A stretch of 64,000 bases of DNA from Vibrio sp. SCSIO 43136 (GCF_023716565.1 NZ_CP071848.1:1426001-1490000); one strand, 5' to 3'. Shown: positions 36,859-48,736, counted from the first letter of the stretch. Made by a program: numbers and translations. Notes: generated by a model from the letters alone, not told the origin.

Positions 36859-39800
36859 CCGACAACAGAAAATAACACTATCATCATGCCTGAAGATGGT
36901 ACTCACACCTTCAGTGAAAGCGACTTCGCATTTGATGATGTCGACGTTGGCGACAGTTTGGTATCAGTGACTATTGAGTCTCTGCCAGCCAACGGCACCT
37001 TGCTACTCAACGGTCAGCCAATTACCGCAGATACAGAGGTCAACGTAAATGAATTGGGGCAATTGACGTTCAAACCAGCACCGGATGCAAATGGTGATGA
37101 TTACGCTGACTTTACTTTCAGTGTCAGTGATGGTGAAAAATCAAGTGATGCGAAAACCATCACTATCGATGTGACGCCAGACAATGATGCACCGACTGCG
37201 GTAGATGATTACGGCAAAGGCGTTATCTTCCAAGAGTCCTTTGAAGAAAGTGGCTTAGCAGACGGTAAATGGGATACGTTCGCTGATTACAATGGTTGGA
37301 CGATTACAGACGCCAATGGTGACAATGCTGAACTGGAGATCCAAACGGGTAATGTAGGTGGTTCTTCAGCGTCAGACGGCAATGCACACGCAGAGCTTGA
37401 TGGCTATGAATTGGTGAGTATCTCAAGAGATCTAGATACCAAAGAAGGCTCTACACACACTGTCACTTTTGATTACAAACCACGCCCGAACAGCGAAGAA
37501 GATAGTGATCTTTCGGTGACCTTCGGTGATACCACTATCGTTATTGATTCTGACTCAAATGGAAACATTGTTATTACCGATAGCAATGGAGATCCTGCAG
37601 AGGGTGTGAGCGTTTCACAAGACCAGAGCACGGGTTGGTATACCATTAGCTTTGATGAGACGGTCTCGGATTCAACGACTACCTTGTCCTTCACGGGTAC
37701 AGGCAACGACGATAGCTTCGGTGCTTACATTGACGACATAAAAGTTGAAAATACGTCTGGCTACCAAACTCAAGAAGATACAGAAATCCGCTTCACGCCA
37801 AAAGAGTTACTGGCGAATGATACTGATCCAGATGGCGATGTATTGTCTATTAAATCAGTGGAAAACGCAGTTAACGGCTCCGTTAAGATGGTAGGCGGAG
37901 AAATAGTCTTCACTCCAGCGGATAATTTCTTTGGCGAGGCCAGCTATGACTATGTAGTGGAGGACCCAAGTGGAGCAACATCGACCGCAACGGTATTTAT
38001 CAATGTCACGCCAGTAAACGATGCGCCAGAAGTGGATAGCAATACAATTGTTGTCGACGAAGAATCTCAAGACAGCAGCTTGGGCCTAACTCGTCCAACG
38101 GATGTTGACGATGACAGTTTGACTATAACGGTAACAGGCCTGCCTAACTTGGGTGTGGTTACATTGGATGACGGCACGCCGGTGAATAACGGTGATGAGC
38201 TATCGGCTGAGCAGCTAGAAGGACTGCAGTACGACGCTCCAGACGAGTACAGCGCCGGTCAAAATGTTGGTCAGTTTACTTATCAAGTGAGTGATGGTGA
38301 AGAAGTACGTGACGGTGCGGTAACGATTCAAGTTAATCCAGTCAACGATATCCCTGAAGCTGATGACTTCACGGTTACTCTGTCTGGTGCCGACAACGAC
38401 ACCGCCGCAGTCAATTTCGAACCAAACGTTCGAGACGTAGAAGACGATGCAGCGGCTGATACTCCAGTCCAAGTCGACATTCTAACCGACCCACAATTCG
38501 GTACCTTGTACCTAGTGGAAGGGGATACTCGTACACCAATCGATGCAAATAGTCCGAACTTCCCAGAAAACGCACAAATCGAATACGTGCTTGATGATGA
38601 TGTTAACGAGCAGTTGAGCTTTGATGCATCCACTGACTTCAAAGGCCAATACGCCAATGGCGTAGAGACAGAAATCGAATTGGAGTCGGGTGTTACTGTA
38701 TCAGGTGGTCGCTTCACAGGTGAATCGCCACACGGTGATTCAGTTCTGACTCCAGAAGAGCTTTACTTCGACAACGCCAATGGCGAGAAAGGCATGGGCG
38801 TTGGTGATAAAGAGCTGGATGTTACTCAAAAAGATTACATTGAAGTGGACTTTGGCCCATCCGTGGGCGTGACGTCAGCGGAAGTATCACTGGGCAGTAT
38901 TTGGGGTCACTACGAAGATGGTCATGTAGCGGATGCACAAATCAACATCGTATTGCTTGATGCTGAAGGCAACTACATCGAAACCATCACGTTAGATGAC
39001 ACCACTAACGATGCGGTTTACGACGGCAGCGGTGAATTTAGTTACGTCATCACGCCTGAGAACCGCACTTCGGATGAGCCGTTTAGTACCATCCGTATCT
39101 TTACGGATTCAGATTCGAACCCAGGTAAGAACTCGAATGTGGTACTGCAAGGCGTAGAAGTACTGGATGCAGGAATCTCTGAGGAGATTAAGTATCAAGC
39201 GGTCGATAACGATAATGCAGACAGCGAAGATGCAGTCATCACGATTGATGTTGAAAGTACTCGTGATGCGACGAATGACGCACCTGAAGCTGATGCACTA
39301 GCTAAATCTACAGATGAAAATCAGAGGGTTGATGGTCAGGTTACTGCAAGTGATATTGATGGCAATCTGGATAACGAAGGTTATGTGCTAACACAAGATG
39401 TTTCTTCGGGTTCATTGACGTTTAACGAGGACGGCTCCTTCAGCTTCGATCCTGGAACAGACTTCGATTACTTAAATGATAATCAAAGTGCAACAGTCAC
39501 TTTCCAATTCACAGCCAGTGATGATGCAGGAGAAGTTAGTCAACCACAGACCGTGACTATCACGGTAACGGGTTCTGATGACCTTCCAACAGTTTCAGCC
39601 ATATCTAATGCGCAAGTGTCAGAAGAAGGCTTAGCTGATGGTCTAGTAGATCAACAAGGTGTCAACGATACTACGGACAATGCAACAGATACGGGCAGCT
39701 TTGAAGTTAAAGATGTTGATAACGCTAATGTAGCGATTAGTCTTTCGGGCCCTGCGGGTATTACATCTGGAGCAGCGGCAGTGGTTTGGGCTTGGGATGC

Positions 39801-42800
39801 TCAAAGCAACACTCTGAAAGGCTACACAGGTACTGTTGGAGAAGATAGCTACAAAGAAATTGCTTTAGTCGAGTTGACTGCGCCTAATGCTGAGGGCCAA
39901 GGGGAGTGGGATTACGAAGTTACTCTACTAGAACCAATAGATCACCTTGATACAAGCATTGAAGATCAACGTGATTTGAGCATCGATATTATCGCCAATG
40001 ATAGCGACACATTAGGGTCAATTACAGTATCTGTAGAAGATGATGCCCCAGTGATTACTGACTCTAGTGCTGTGATTGCCACAAACCGCGATCTACCAGA
40101 GGTTCTCGTAGGAAGTTTCGACCTTACAGGAAGCTCGTTCGATGGTGATAGTTTAGATCTGGGCGAAATCACTATCACAGCAAAAGGCTTCGCTTCTACT
40201 AGCGGTGATGAGCTCAGTGATGCAACGGTGAATCGCACAGATTTAGGCATAGGAGTAAACAGTGATGCCGACTTCTACCATCCGCTGGATAACGAGGTAG
40301 ATTACCGAATTACACCTGAAGGTGGAGTATCAGAACAACTCATCATCGATTTAGGCGATAACGTTGCTTACGGTGCAACGATTGAGTTTGCACAAATGTA
40401 TGGTGGTGAAGTCGAAAACGGTGTTGCGTACTTCTACCGTGATGGCGTGTTGATTGCAGAGCAGCCATTCTCATCAGATACCGAAAGCGGTGATTACGCT
40501 CAGAACTTCAATGTTCAGCAAGGTGGATTTGACACGATCGTCCTTGAGGCGACGTCAAATGGGGATGCAAACCCTAAAGACAATAGTGACTTTACGGTTA
40601 AGAGCATCACCTTTACTGGGTCAGAATTACCGACACCAATTGCTTCAGCGACGGGTGATATTGGTGTCGAATACGGTGCCGATGGATTTGGTGGCTTAGT
40701 CTTAGTTGGTGGAGAGCAAGGCTTGCTTACCGAAGATGGTAAAGCTATCACGATCACTGTTGATAACCAGAATCCTAACCACTTGATTGGTGTGGATAGT
40801 AGTGGCGCAACAGTATTTGAAGTGCAGTTAACTCCGGCCACAGGTAAGTGGGAGTTTATCCAGTACTTACCTATGCAAACACCAACCGGTGATAATGATA
40901 TCGACTTTACGGTAAAAGCAACGGATGGTGATGGCGACAATACCACAGGCGAGTTTAGTGTCGTTCCATTTGTGGTACCGACAGTTGGGGACATTATAGT
41001 TAATGTTTCAGAAGAAGGGCTCAGTGGAGGTAATGCGGATAGTAACGCACTCGTTGGTTCTGTTGATGAGACGAACAATGTTCAAGATACGTCAGATATA
41101 TCAATAGCGTCTCCATCGATCGATTCGATTGTATTGGTTGCTCCTGAAGCCGACTATACCAGTAATAACCTTCCAATCAGTTGGGAAGTTTCAAATGACG
41201 GTATGACGTTAACAGGGTCTACGACAGAAGGCCCGGTATTAATCATTTCTACTGATGACCAAGGCACAGTGACAACAAACTTGCTAGCACCATTGGATCA
41301 CTCAGATACAGCGGGTGAAGACAACATAACGATTGATATTCCAATTGTTGTGACTAACGAGCAAGGTGCGAGTGGCCGTGGAACAGTCTCGGTGGTAGTG
41401 GAAGATGATGCGCCTGAAGCGAACCACATTTCTAATGAAGTGACCACCCAGGTTAAATCAGGTGCCAATGTTCAATTGATGCTAGATGTTTCTGGCTCGA
41501 TGAGTAATGACGCTGGGAACGGCCAAAGTCGTTTAGCGGTTATGAAAGCGGCAGCTATCTTGCTTCTTACTCAGTATGAAGCTCAGGGTGCTACCATGGT
41601 GCAGCTGATTAAATACAACGGCTCAGCTTCGGTTTTAGAAGATGATTCAGACTCAGTCTGGATGAGCGTTGATGACGCTATCGCTGCAATCAATAAGCTT
41701 GATCACGGTGGTCAAACCGACTACGACGATGCTATCGCTAAAGCTGCCGCAAACTGGGATCAAAATTCTGATGACAAAGTGGTTGGTGGTACCAATGTCA
41801 GCTACTTCTTGTCGGATGGTAAACCAGTTGGTGAAGACGATGATAATCATAACCGTGTTAATGATGCAGAAGCCCTAGCGTGGCAGAACCATTTAAACAC
41901 TAATGATATCACGTCACTTGCCTATGGTATGGGTACAGGTGTTGTTGGTGAGGAAATGGACCCAATTGCCTACGACGGTTATGGTATTACTGGTACGGAT
42001 CTGAAGCCTGTTCTGGTGGATGATGTCACTAATCTGCCACCGATCTTGCTTCAATCAGTTGTAACGCCAGTAGATGGCACTATTACAGGCTTTGGAGCAG
42101 ATGGCGGCTATGTTAGCCAAATCAGTATTGAAGGCGATGAGTTCAATTTCAATGGGCAGGAAATCACAACCAGCAGCTCTAATTACGACTTTGATTCGGT
42201 TACAGGCAAACTCACTGTATATGTCGATGGCAAGCACTCTTTAGTCATAGACATGAACACAGGTGAGTACGACTTCTATGGTGCAGCAGATACAGTTGAC
42301 CAAGCCATATTGTTTGAGTACACGTTAAAAGACAAAGATGGTGATACTAGTAGTGCATCACTAGATTTCCATATTGATGCGGCAGGTACTCCAGTGTTGG
42401 ATATCAACTCTCAAACAGATGTTGTTGATACAGTTAAAGTGGTTAACTCTGGACTGGATAGTGAGCAGATTCAGTGGGCGGCATCAGGCATTGCGAATGA
42501 AATGATTGATTCACCGAAAGACTTCGTAATTGATGTGGGCGAGTCAGGTGATCATGTGTTCCTCGGTAGTGGAGACGATACGATTTACCTAGGTGAGAGT
42601 CACTCACCAAGTCATGACCTATCAAGTCCAGATGCAATAACTAAACTTAATAAAGCTCAATCCGGCGTAGAAAATTATGGGGATGCAGCATTATCTGATG
42701 CAGAATTCCTTCAAGATAGTAGTGATGAAAATAGCAGCTTGAATATCTCGGATGTGAGTAACGCATACCTAGATATAGGTCATGGTGGTGCAGGCAATGA

Positions 42801-43305
42801 CCGTATTTACGGTGAGGGAGGCTCAGATATCATCTTTGGTGCTGAAGGCAATGACTATCTTGATGGTGGCGACGGTAACGACGCAATTCGCGGCGGTACT
42901 GGACGTGACATACTAGAAGGTGGCGCTGGTGATGATTATCTACTAGGTGGTGATGGGTTAGATATTCTCACTGGTGGTCAAGGTAACGATATCCTCACTG
43001 GTGGTGACGATGCTGACATCTTCAAGTGGGTCGATGGTGATCTTGATGGAAGTAAGGACGTGATCACTGACTTCGATATTACTCAAGGCGACAAGATTGA
43101 CTTATCTGACTTGTTTAGTGATTTGACGGACGATCAGGTGTCTACCATCTTGGCTCAAATTGGTGACAGCGCTGTGGATACCGGAGCGGATAGTGTTACG
43201 ATTGATGTCGAGAAAGACAATGGTAAAGTGACCATTGAGCTTGAAGGTATGTCTGCCGCAGATCTCACAGCAAACTTGGACAATATGTTTGTTTTGAAAG
43301 ACTAA
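31626..43305 (+). CDS. Giant retention-module RTX adhesin, C-terminal part
   Basis: Continuation of the adhesin in the +1 frame. The open frame extends back to an ATG at 31591, but those first codons are out-of-frame reading of the conserved module, so this is not an independent gene start. In order it has the rest of module copy 1, copies 2 and 3, and a further cadherin-like domain. A possible jelly-roll-type domain (37207-37770) and a partial fourth copy of the module's first domain (38353-39282) follow. Then come several Ig-like domains, a von Willebrand A domain (41461-42060) and glycine-aspartate RTX nonapeptides (42781-43020). The end is typical for a type I secretion signal (about 90 residues, acidic and hydrophobic, ending NLDNMFVLKD). 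It ends at a strong terminator. Confidence 0.85.
38353..39282 (+). repeat. Partial fourth copy of the adhesin module (first domain only)
   Basis: Restarts with PEADDFTVTLSGADND and follows the module through VESTRDATND, then switches to an unrelated cadherin-like domain (APEADALAKSTDEN). It is 3681 bp downstream of copy 3 and more diverged in its second half, so it is older than the tandem copies. Confidence 0.85.
41461..42060 (+). other. von Willebrand factor A domain of the adhesin
   Basis: The metal-ion-dependent adhesion site is complete: D-V-S-G-S-M-S (codons from 41485), the threonine in GGQTDYDDAI, and the aspartate in YFLSDGKP. It lies between the Ig-like stalk and the RTX repeats, near the free distal end of a retained adhesin, where ligand-binding domains usually sit. 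Confidence 0.85.
42781..43020 (+). repeat. RTX calcium-binding nonapeptide repeats
   Basis: About eight GGxGxDxUx-type repeats (GGAGNDRIYGEGGSDIIFG and following) that bind calcium outside the cell, followed by the C-terminal type I secretion signal. Confidence 0.92.
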
Positions 43306-43354
43306 CGGTTGATAGTGTGTGTTGAGTTTGTAGGCTCGACACACACCTGAAACT

Positions 43355-43389
43355 AAAAAAGCCGAGGTATGAAAAATACCTCGGCTTTT
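43355..43389. terminator. Bidirectional terminator between adhesin and rlmI
   Basis: GCCGAGGTAT (43361-43370) / ATACCTCGGC (43376-43385), 5-nt loop, with an A run on the left and T run on the right, so it can serve both convergent genes. Confidence 0.9.
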
Positions 43390-43409
43390 GCTTTTTTGTC
43401 TAGTGGCTT

Positions 43410-44606
43410 TTAAAGCACCTTACAGGCAAACCCTTTTAGGTAGAAACCCTCTGGATATGCCGTATCAACGACGTGATCAGCGGCCTGCTCAAATCGTTCA
43501 ACAAACTTAACACTGCGGCCTGCGTCGACAGCTGCATCTGCAATCACTTTTTGGAACAGGTCTGTACTCATCAGCCCCGAGCACGAATAGGTTAGCAAGG
43601 TGCCACCTGGCTTAAGGATTTGCATTGCTAACATGTTGATATCTTTGTACCCATTCGCACCTGAAGTCAGGTTATTTTTGCTTGAAACAAACTTCGGTGG
43701 GTCCATGATCACGACATCAAATTTAGTACCTTGATCACGGTACTCACGTAGTAGTTTGAAAACATCAGCATTCAGGAAAACTGCACGCTTTTTGCTGATA
43801 TCGAACTCATTGAGCTGTGCGTTGTGTTTTGCGGTGTCGAGAGCGGGTTGCGACACATCAGCATTGATCACACGCTTTGCGCCGCCTTTAAGTGCGTATA
43901 GACCAAAACCTCCAGTGTAACTAAAGCAATTTAAGACTTCTTTGTCTTTTACGTATTTCATTGCTTGTTGGCGACTGTCACGTTGGTCTAGGTAGAAGCC
44001 AGTTTTGTGGCCTTCCACGATATCAACGCTGATCTTTACACCGTTCTCTTCAATAACAACAGACTTTGGTGGCATTTCACCGTGTAAAACACCGGTTGTT
44101 TCTTCAAGGCCTTCTTTTTTGCGTACTGCTACATCTGAACGCTCGTAAACACTGCATTTTGGGAATACCGCTTTCAACGCTTCAACGAGTGTTGCTTTGT
44201 GAAACTCAGCACCCGCACTTAGTAACTGGCAAACAAGGAAGTTTTCATACTTGTCGATGGTGATACCAGGTAGGCCATCAGATTCTGCAGCGATTAGACG
44301 AAAACCTGTTAGGCCATCACGTTCGATAACGTCTTCGCGTAACAGAAGCGCTTCTTTGATGCGCTTTTCAAAGAAATCTTGGTCAATGCTTTCTTTTTTG
44401 TCGAAGCTCCAAACACGAGCGCGAATTTGTGAGTGCGGAGAGTAAGCTGCTTTAGCTAGCCATTTACCATCTTGAGCAAATACGTCCACAGTTTCGCCAA
44501 GTTGCGGCTCACCCGTAATTTTTTGAATACCACGAGAAAAAATCCAAGGGTGTTTACGACGTAAAGATTTGTCTCGGCCTTTAACCAAATAGATAGCAGC
44601 AGTCAT
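43410..44606 (-). CDS. rlmI: 23S rRNA m5C1962 methyltransferase
   Basis: Methylates cytosine 1962 of 23S rRNA with S-adenosylmethionine. 398 residues from the ATG at 44606, matching the family; an in-frame ATG at 44669 adds unconserved residues. An N-terminal PUA domain ([20 protein letters not shown]) and an EEHEA-like linker precede a Rossmann methyltransferase with [12 protein letters not shown], the VVIMDPPKF motif IV and TYSCSG with the catalytic cysteine. It is monocistronic, convergent with the adhesin. Confidence 0.93.
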   Translation of the reverse strand: MTAAIYLVKGRDKSLRRKHPWIFSRGIQKITGEPQLGETVDVFAQDGKWLAKAAYSPHSQIRARVWSFDKKESIDQDFFEKRIKEALLLREDVIERDGLTGFRLIAAESDGLPGITIDKYENFLVCQLLSAGAEFHKATLVEALKAVFPKCSVYERSDVAVRKKEGLEETTGVLHGEMPPKSVVIEENGVKISVDIVEGHKTGFYLDQRDSRQQAMKYVKDKEVLNCFSYTGGFGLYALKGGAKRVINADVSQPALDTAKHNAQLNEFDISKKRAVFLNADVFKLLREYRDQGTKFDVVIMDPPKFVSSKNNLTSGANGYKDINMLAMQILKPGGTLLTYSCSGLMSTDLFQKVIADAAVDAGRSVKFVERFEQAADHVVDTAYPEGFYLKGFACKVL

Positions 44607-44756
44607 CACTATGCCTGAAGTCTGAAAATTGAGGGCGCATATTGTCGGTGATGGGGCGGGGAAATGCAAGGGTCGGGCTACGGTAAACAGACGCTTAGCT
44701 AACGGACGTTGGCACTAAGGGGAAAGGGTATTAGAGGGGGTGTCTGATGTAAATAC

Positions 44757-44784
44757 CCCCTAGGGCTTTTGGAAGGCTAGGGGG
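44757..44784 (-). terminator. Possible terminator of the unknown exported-protein gene
   Basis: CCCCTAG / CTAGGGG 7-bp stem, about 10 bp beyond the stop at 44792, with only a short TATTT after it on the minus strand, so weak. Confidence 0.4.
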
Positions 44785-44791
44785 CTTGTTA

Positions 44792-45568
44792 TTATGCAGC
44801 GGTGGAGTTTGGTGCTATGTAGGGTTGCCATGCGTTTGCATAAAGGCGTTTAGCGTGTTGTCTTAGTTGGGCAATCTTATGCGTTTCTAAGTCATTAAGT
44901 GCTCTGTCTTGGGCATTACGCTCGATCGCTTGGATTTCTTTGTAGATGTCATGCTCTGGACCGCTTTTAACATCTGCAATGTCTCGCAAGTGAAGTTGAA
45001 CTTCAGCCAGTAGACCCGTTTTTGGCAGTTCTACTACAAGATTTAGGTCGCGATAACCAGAAGCATTTGGTTTCTTAAAGCGGTTTTTTACCTTAACTAA
45101 GTTAGTATTGTTGGCAAGAGATTCGTAAGCACCCATTAGGCTTTCAATATCATCTGCAATGATTGTTGCTCGAGCGAGGTCGGTGATTCTTGAGGCATCG
45201 TTATTAAGCTCTAACGCAACTTTCTGTTTAGCTCGTTGTTCAGATTTGACCCCAGAAAAGAAGGCTTGGGTGTCAGTCAATAGCGCAGTGCTTTTGCATA
45301 GAGATTCCAGCTCATACTGAGCTTGGTGCGCTTTAGAATAGAGAATAGTGAAATCGTTAAGAGGCTGTTTAACATCATTGTCAAAAGACTCTATAGAATA
45401 CAAACCGCTTAAGCTGTGTTTAAAAGCACGCGAGCTAATTTGGTTTTGGGTACTGGATGATGTGCGACTCTCAACCGAGTTTGGTGCTGTTGGTGGGACA
45501 ACCGCTGCAAGTGGTGCACGGCTCAACAGCAACAAAGTTAAGGCAGTCGCTTTGAGAAACTGATTCAT
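44792..45568 (-). CDS. Exported helical protein of unknown function
   Basis: 258 residues. A signal peptide (NQFLKATALTLLLLSRAPLAA) is followed by a serine-rich stretch and then a mostly alpha-helical, polar region with no cysteines after residue 92 and no motif I recognise. About residues 55-120 and 190-245 look able to form coiled coils. It would be periplasmic. An ACTCC-complement ribosome site (AAGGAGTGTG) stands directly before the start. It stands alone between rlmI and the divergent tpm gene. I cannot assign a family. Confidence 0.75.
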   Translation of the reverse strand: MNQFLKATALTLLLLSRAPLAAVVPPTAPNSVESRTSSSTQNQISSRAFKHSLSGLYSIESFDNDVKQPLNDFTILYSKAHQAQYELESLCKSTALLTDTQAFFSGVKSEQRAKQKVALELNNDASRITDLARATIIADDIESLMGAYESLANNTNLVKVKNRFKKPNASGYRDLNLVVELPKTGLLAEVQLHLRDIADVKSGPEHDIYKEIQAIERNAQDRALNDLETHKIAQLRQHAKRLYANAWQPYIAPNSTAA

Positions 45569-45811
45569 TCACACTCCTTTAAGGCCCAGTAAAATGCAGG
45601 AAAAAGGTCTAGCCAAGCCATCAAGTGTGTACAACTACTATATGTGGTCGATGGCTTGAAAAACAACTCCATTCACGTGATTAAGACCACGAAAAACATC
45701 AAATAATTCCTATGTGATGATTAATTGACCTTATCTTTACAGAGGCATACTGTTTACCATCGTTCGGCTTTGCAATAAGCTGGACCTTCGACAGCCTAGA
45801 AGGAAGATAAA

Positions 45812-46459
45812 GTGCAAGACCAAGAATTATGGCACAGCAAATGGGCAGCAAATCAGATTGGTTTTCATCTCACTGACGTTAATCCATTGCTCAAACAGTA
45901 TTGGCCAAAGCTAGGGCCAGCCCATGAAATGAATGTGTTGGTGCCATTGTGTGGCAAATCAGAAGATCTCGTATGGTTGGCTGAAAAGCACCATGAAGTC
46001 ATAGGAGTCGAGCTCAGTGATATTGCTGTTAGAGCGTTTTTTGCCGAGCATTTCTATACACCAACGGTGACGCCACTTAATGGACAACATAGTTTGTACC
46101 AGTTTGATGAGCTTTCATTGTACGCAGGTGACTTCTTTACGGCACCGATTGCACCCGTTGATCTTGTTTACGATAGAGCAGCTTTAATTGCTCTGCCTCA
46201 AGAGCTAAGGGAGCAATACGTGGAGAAAGTGCTGAGCTGTGCAAAAGATGGTGCAAAAATTCTACTCGTCACCTTAGACTATCAGCAGCAAGACATGAAA
46301 GGACCACCATTTGCGGTACCAGCATCTGAAGTAGAGCAGTTGTTTTCACGATGCAAGTCAGTGACCAAACTTGAACGCAACGAGAACATTGAGCGTCATG
46401 GCAAGCTTAAAGAAGCTTCACCATACTTTGCAGAAGAAGTGTGGCTGATTGAAATTTAG
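45812..46459 (+). CDS. tpm: Thiopurine S-methyltransferase family protein
   Basis: 215 residues. Class I SAM methyltransferase of the TPMT family: the N-terminal [13 protein letters not shown] motif, motif I in [20 protein letters not shown], then GVELS. The bacterial enzymes methylate thiol, selenium or tellurium compounds. GTG start with AGGAAG 5 bp upstream. Divergent from the unknown exported-protein gene across 243 bp and followed by a perfect terminator shared with purT. Confidence 0.92.
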   Translation: MQDQELWHSKWAANQIGFHLTDVNPLLKQYWPKLGPAHEMNVLVPLCGKSEDLVWLAEKHHEVIGVELSDIAVRAFFAEHFYTPTVTPLNGQHSLYQFDELSLYAGDFFTAPIAPVDLVYDRAALIALPQELREQYVEKVLSCAKDGAKILLVTLDYQQQDMKGPPFAVPASEVEQLFSRCKSVTKLERNENIERHGKLKEASPYFAEEVWLIEI

Positions 46460-46474
46460 AACTGGACTAAATTA

Positions 46475-46505
46475 AAAAACGGCTCTCAATTTGAGAGCCG
46501 TTTTT
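46475..46505. terminator. Bidirectional terminator between tpm and purT
   Basis: AAAAACGGCTCTCAA and its exact complement TTGAGAGCCGTTTTT around a single T: a near-perfect palindrome with A and T runs at each end, serving both convergent genes. Confidence 0.92.
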
Positions 46506-46529
46506 ATTTGTCTGGTTTCCTAAAACTGG

Positions 46530-47705
46530 TTAGTAAATCACGTTGATCTTGCCAGCGGCAGCGACTGCGTCTGATACTGATTGTTCGATGGTGTCTCGAC
46601 GAGTCAATGCAACGCCAAGGCGACGGCGTCCATCAATGTCAGGCTTGCCAAATAGACGAAGCTGAGTTTGAGGTGCTGCTAGTGCGTCACTCATGCCTTC
46701 AAAACGGATATTTTGAGAGGTGCCTTGACCAAGTACTACCGCAGAAGCCGAAGGGCCGTATTGAGTAATGTGGTTGATTGGCATTCCTGTGAAAGCGCGA
46801 ACGTGGAGTGCAAATTCTGACATTTCTTGAGAGATCAAGGTCACCATACCTGTATCGTGTGGGCGAGGGGACACTTCGTTGAAAATAACTTCGTCGCCCT
46901 TAACAAATAGCTCAACACCGAATAAGCCGAAACCACCGAGTGCATTGACTACTTTGCCCGCAACGTGTTCAGCAAGTTCTAGCGCTTTAGGCGTCATAGC
47001 TTGTGGCTGCCATGACTCGCGGTAATCACCATCTTCTTGGCGATGACCAATCGGTGCACAGAAATGAGTACCATCAACAGCGCGAACCGTGAGCAAAGTG
47101 ATTTCATAGTCGAAGTCGACAAAGCCTTCAACAATGACTCGACCAGCGCCAGTACGGCCGCCTTCTTGGGCATAGTTCCAAGCGGTGTCAATGTCTTGCT
47201 CAGTTTTAATTACACTTTGGCCTTTACCTGATGAACTCATCACAGGTTTTACAACACAAGGTGTACCAACAAATTCTACCGCAGCTTTAAATTCTTCATA
47301 ACTGTCTGCAAACTTGTAGCGTGAGGTCGGTAGTTCAAGCTCTTCTGCAGCTAGGCGACGGATACCTTCGCGGTTCATAGTCAGTTTAGTCGCATTTGCC
47401 GTTGGAACAACGTTTAGTCCCTGTGCTTCAAGTTCAACCAGCTTATCAGTAGCGATAGCCTCAATTTCTGGAACCACAAAATCAGGGTTTTCTTTTGCGA
47501 TGATTTCAGCAAGAGCATCACCATCTAACATATCGATTGCGTAGCTGCGATGTGCTACCTGCATAGCTGGGGCATTCAAGTAACGATCAACGGCGATTAC
47601 TTCCATACCAAGACGTTGACATTCAATAGCGACTTCTTTACCTAACTCACCAGAACCAAGTAAAAGCACGCGAGTTGCATCTTTAGCCAAAGCTGTACCA
47701 AACAT
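46530..47705 (-). CDS. purT: Formate-dependent phosphoribosylglycinamide formyltransferase
   Basis: Makes formyl-GAR from GAR, formate and ATP, the folate-independent route in purine synthesis. 391 residues, full length. ATP-grasp fold: N-terminal [15 protein letters not shown], central [15 protein letters not shown] and the metal-binding [14 protein letters not shown] (about residues 267-280). A PurR-like operator lies 57 bp upstream. It shares a terminator with tpm. Confidence 0.96.
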   Translation of the reverse strand: MFGTALAKDATRVLLLGSGELGKEVAIECQRLGMEVIAVDRYLNAPAMQVAHRSYAIDMLDGDALAEIIAKENPDFVVPEIEAIATDKLVELEAQGLNVVPTANATKLTMNREGIRRLAAEELELPTSRYKFADSYEEFKAAVEFVGTPCVVKPVMSSSGKGQSVIKTEQDIDTAWNYAQEGGRTGAGRVIVEGFVDFDYEITLLTVRAVDGTHFCAPIGHRQEDGDYRESWQPQAMTPKALELAEHVAGKVVNALGGFGLFGVELFVKGDEVIFNEVSPRPHDTGMVTLISQEMSEFALHVRAFTGMPINHITQYGPSASAVVLGQGTSQNIRFEGMSDALAAPQTQLRLFGKPDIDGRRRLGVALTRRDTIEQSVSDAVAAAGKINVIY

Positions 47706-47761
47706 TTTAAAACCCTATCATCAATGGTGTTGGGGCGGATCATACTGATTTTTTGATCTAA

Positions 47762-47777
47762 AGCAATCGTTTGCGGG
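47762..47777 (-). promoter_or_regulatory. Putative PurR box of purT
   Basis: AAGCAATCGTTTGCGG matches 13 of 16 positions of the PurR consensus ACGCAAACGTTTGCGT, 57 bp upstream of the purT start. purT is a known PurR target in enteric bacteria. Confidence 0.65.
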
Positions 47778-47807
47778 GCGGTCGCAGGAGTTTTAACCGC
47801 TAGAAAA

Positions 47808-47836
47808 GAAAAAGCCCGATCACATGGCTCGGGCTG
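47808..47836 (-). terminator. Terminator of the Bax-inhibitor-1 family gene
   Basis: AGCCCGA / TCGGGCT stem, followed by T residues on the minus strand, about 20 bp after the stop at 47857. Confidence 0.8.
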
Positions 47837-47856
47837 GAAGTTAGATAGCGACTTTA

Positions 47857-48522
47857 TTAGTCGTTGTTCATAATGCCAAGAATACTTAGCAAGCTGATGA
47901 ACAGGTTGTAGATAGATACATACAGGCTCACTGTTGCTGAAATGTAGTTTGTTTCACCACCACGTACGATCTGCTGAGTCGTTAGCAAGATAACACCTGT
48001 TGAGAACAGAACAAACATGCCGCTCATTGCAAGGTAAAGCATAGGCATTTGTAGGAAGATGTTTGCCACCATGCCTACTAACAGTACTACGAAGCCAGCC
48101 ATTAGAACACCGCCAAGGAACGATAGGTCGCGCTTAGTAGTTAGAGCGTAAGCTGATGCACCCAAGAATGCTAGCGCTGTGCCGCCAAGAGCAGTCACGA
48201 TAACGTCGCCCATTCCAGCGCCGATGTACATATTAAGTATTGGGCCCGTGGTGTAACCAAGGAAACCCGTGAACAAGAATGTAAATACAAGACCCATGCT
48301 GTTGTTGCGGTTCTTCTCAGTTAAGAAAAGTAAGCCGTAGAAACCGACAAGCATTAGGATCAGGCCTGGGCGAGGTAGGTTCATTGCCATAGAAGCCATA
48401 GCAACAACCGCCGACCAAAGCAGGGTTAGAGATAGTAGAAAGTAGGTATTGCGCAATACCTTGTTAGTCTGTAGAACACTCTCTTGTTGGCGAGTGCCTG
48501 ATACCATAGGTCCGTTGTTCAT
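47857..48522 (-). CDS. Bax inhibitor-1/YccA family membrane protein
   Basis: 221 residues from the ATG at 48522, which has GAGGAAG in the right place; a TTG at 48534 is less likely. Seven hydrophobic helices fill almost the whole chain, as in YccA/YbhL and human TMBIM proteins. Related bacterial members are proton- or calcium-leak channels or modulators of the FtsH protease. The role in this organism is not readable from sequence. Single gene with its own terminator. Confidence 0.9.
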   Translation of the reverse strand: MNNGPMVSGTRQQESVLQTNKVLRNTYFLLSLTLLWSAVVAMASMAMNLPRPGLILMLVGFYGLLFLTEKNRNNSMGLVFTFLFTGFLGYTTGPILNMYIGAGMGDVIVTALGGTALAFLGASAYALTTKRDLSFLGGVLMAGFVVLLVGMVANIFLQMPMLYLAMSGMFVLFSTGVILLTTQQIVRGGETNYISATVSLYVSIYNLFISLLSILGIMNND

Positions 48523-48711
48523 AATCTTCCTCAAAAGATGATTTCTGTATTATTAAGACATTTATGGGGGCAATAGTTCAGAAAATCAAGTGCTATTGCC
48601 TGTAATGCGTTACAAAATTGTACGTAAATTAAAGGGATATGTATCCACCTTGCCCTTATTGAGTTTGTAACACATTGTAAGTCTGAGACCACCATGCAGT
48701 GACGTGGTAAC

Positions 48712-48736
48712 AAAAAGGGCGACAAATGCCGCCCTT
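48712..48736 (-). terminator. Terminator of the aapJQMP operon
   Basis: AAGGGCG / CGCCCTT with an 8-nt loop and a T run on the minus strand, about 20 bp after the aapP stop. Confidence 0.85.

Noticed and set aside
30257..39300. Minus-strand open frames of 60-217 codons recurring every 2187 bp
   Set aside because: Shadows of the adhesin module repeats, with low-complexity serine-rich products and no start signals.
16971..43305. Genomic island boundaries (integrase, tRNA, att repeats) around the adhesin locus
   Set aside because: No integrase, tRNA or flanking direct repeat was found; flanking genes are ordinary chromosomal ones, so horizontal transfer is not supported by this window.
45690..45735. 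CRP-like half-site (TGTGATG) before tpm
   Set aside because: Only one half matches; too weak to list.
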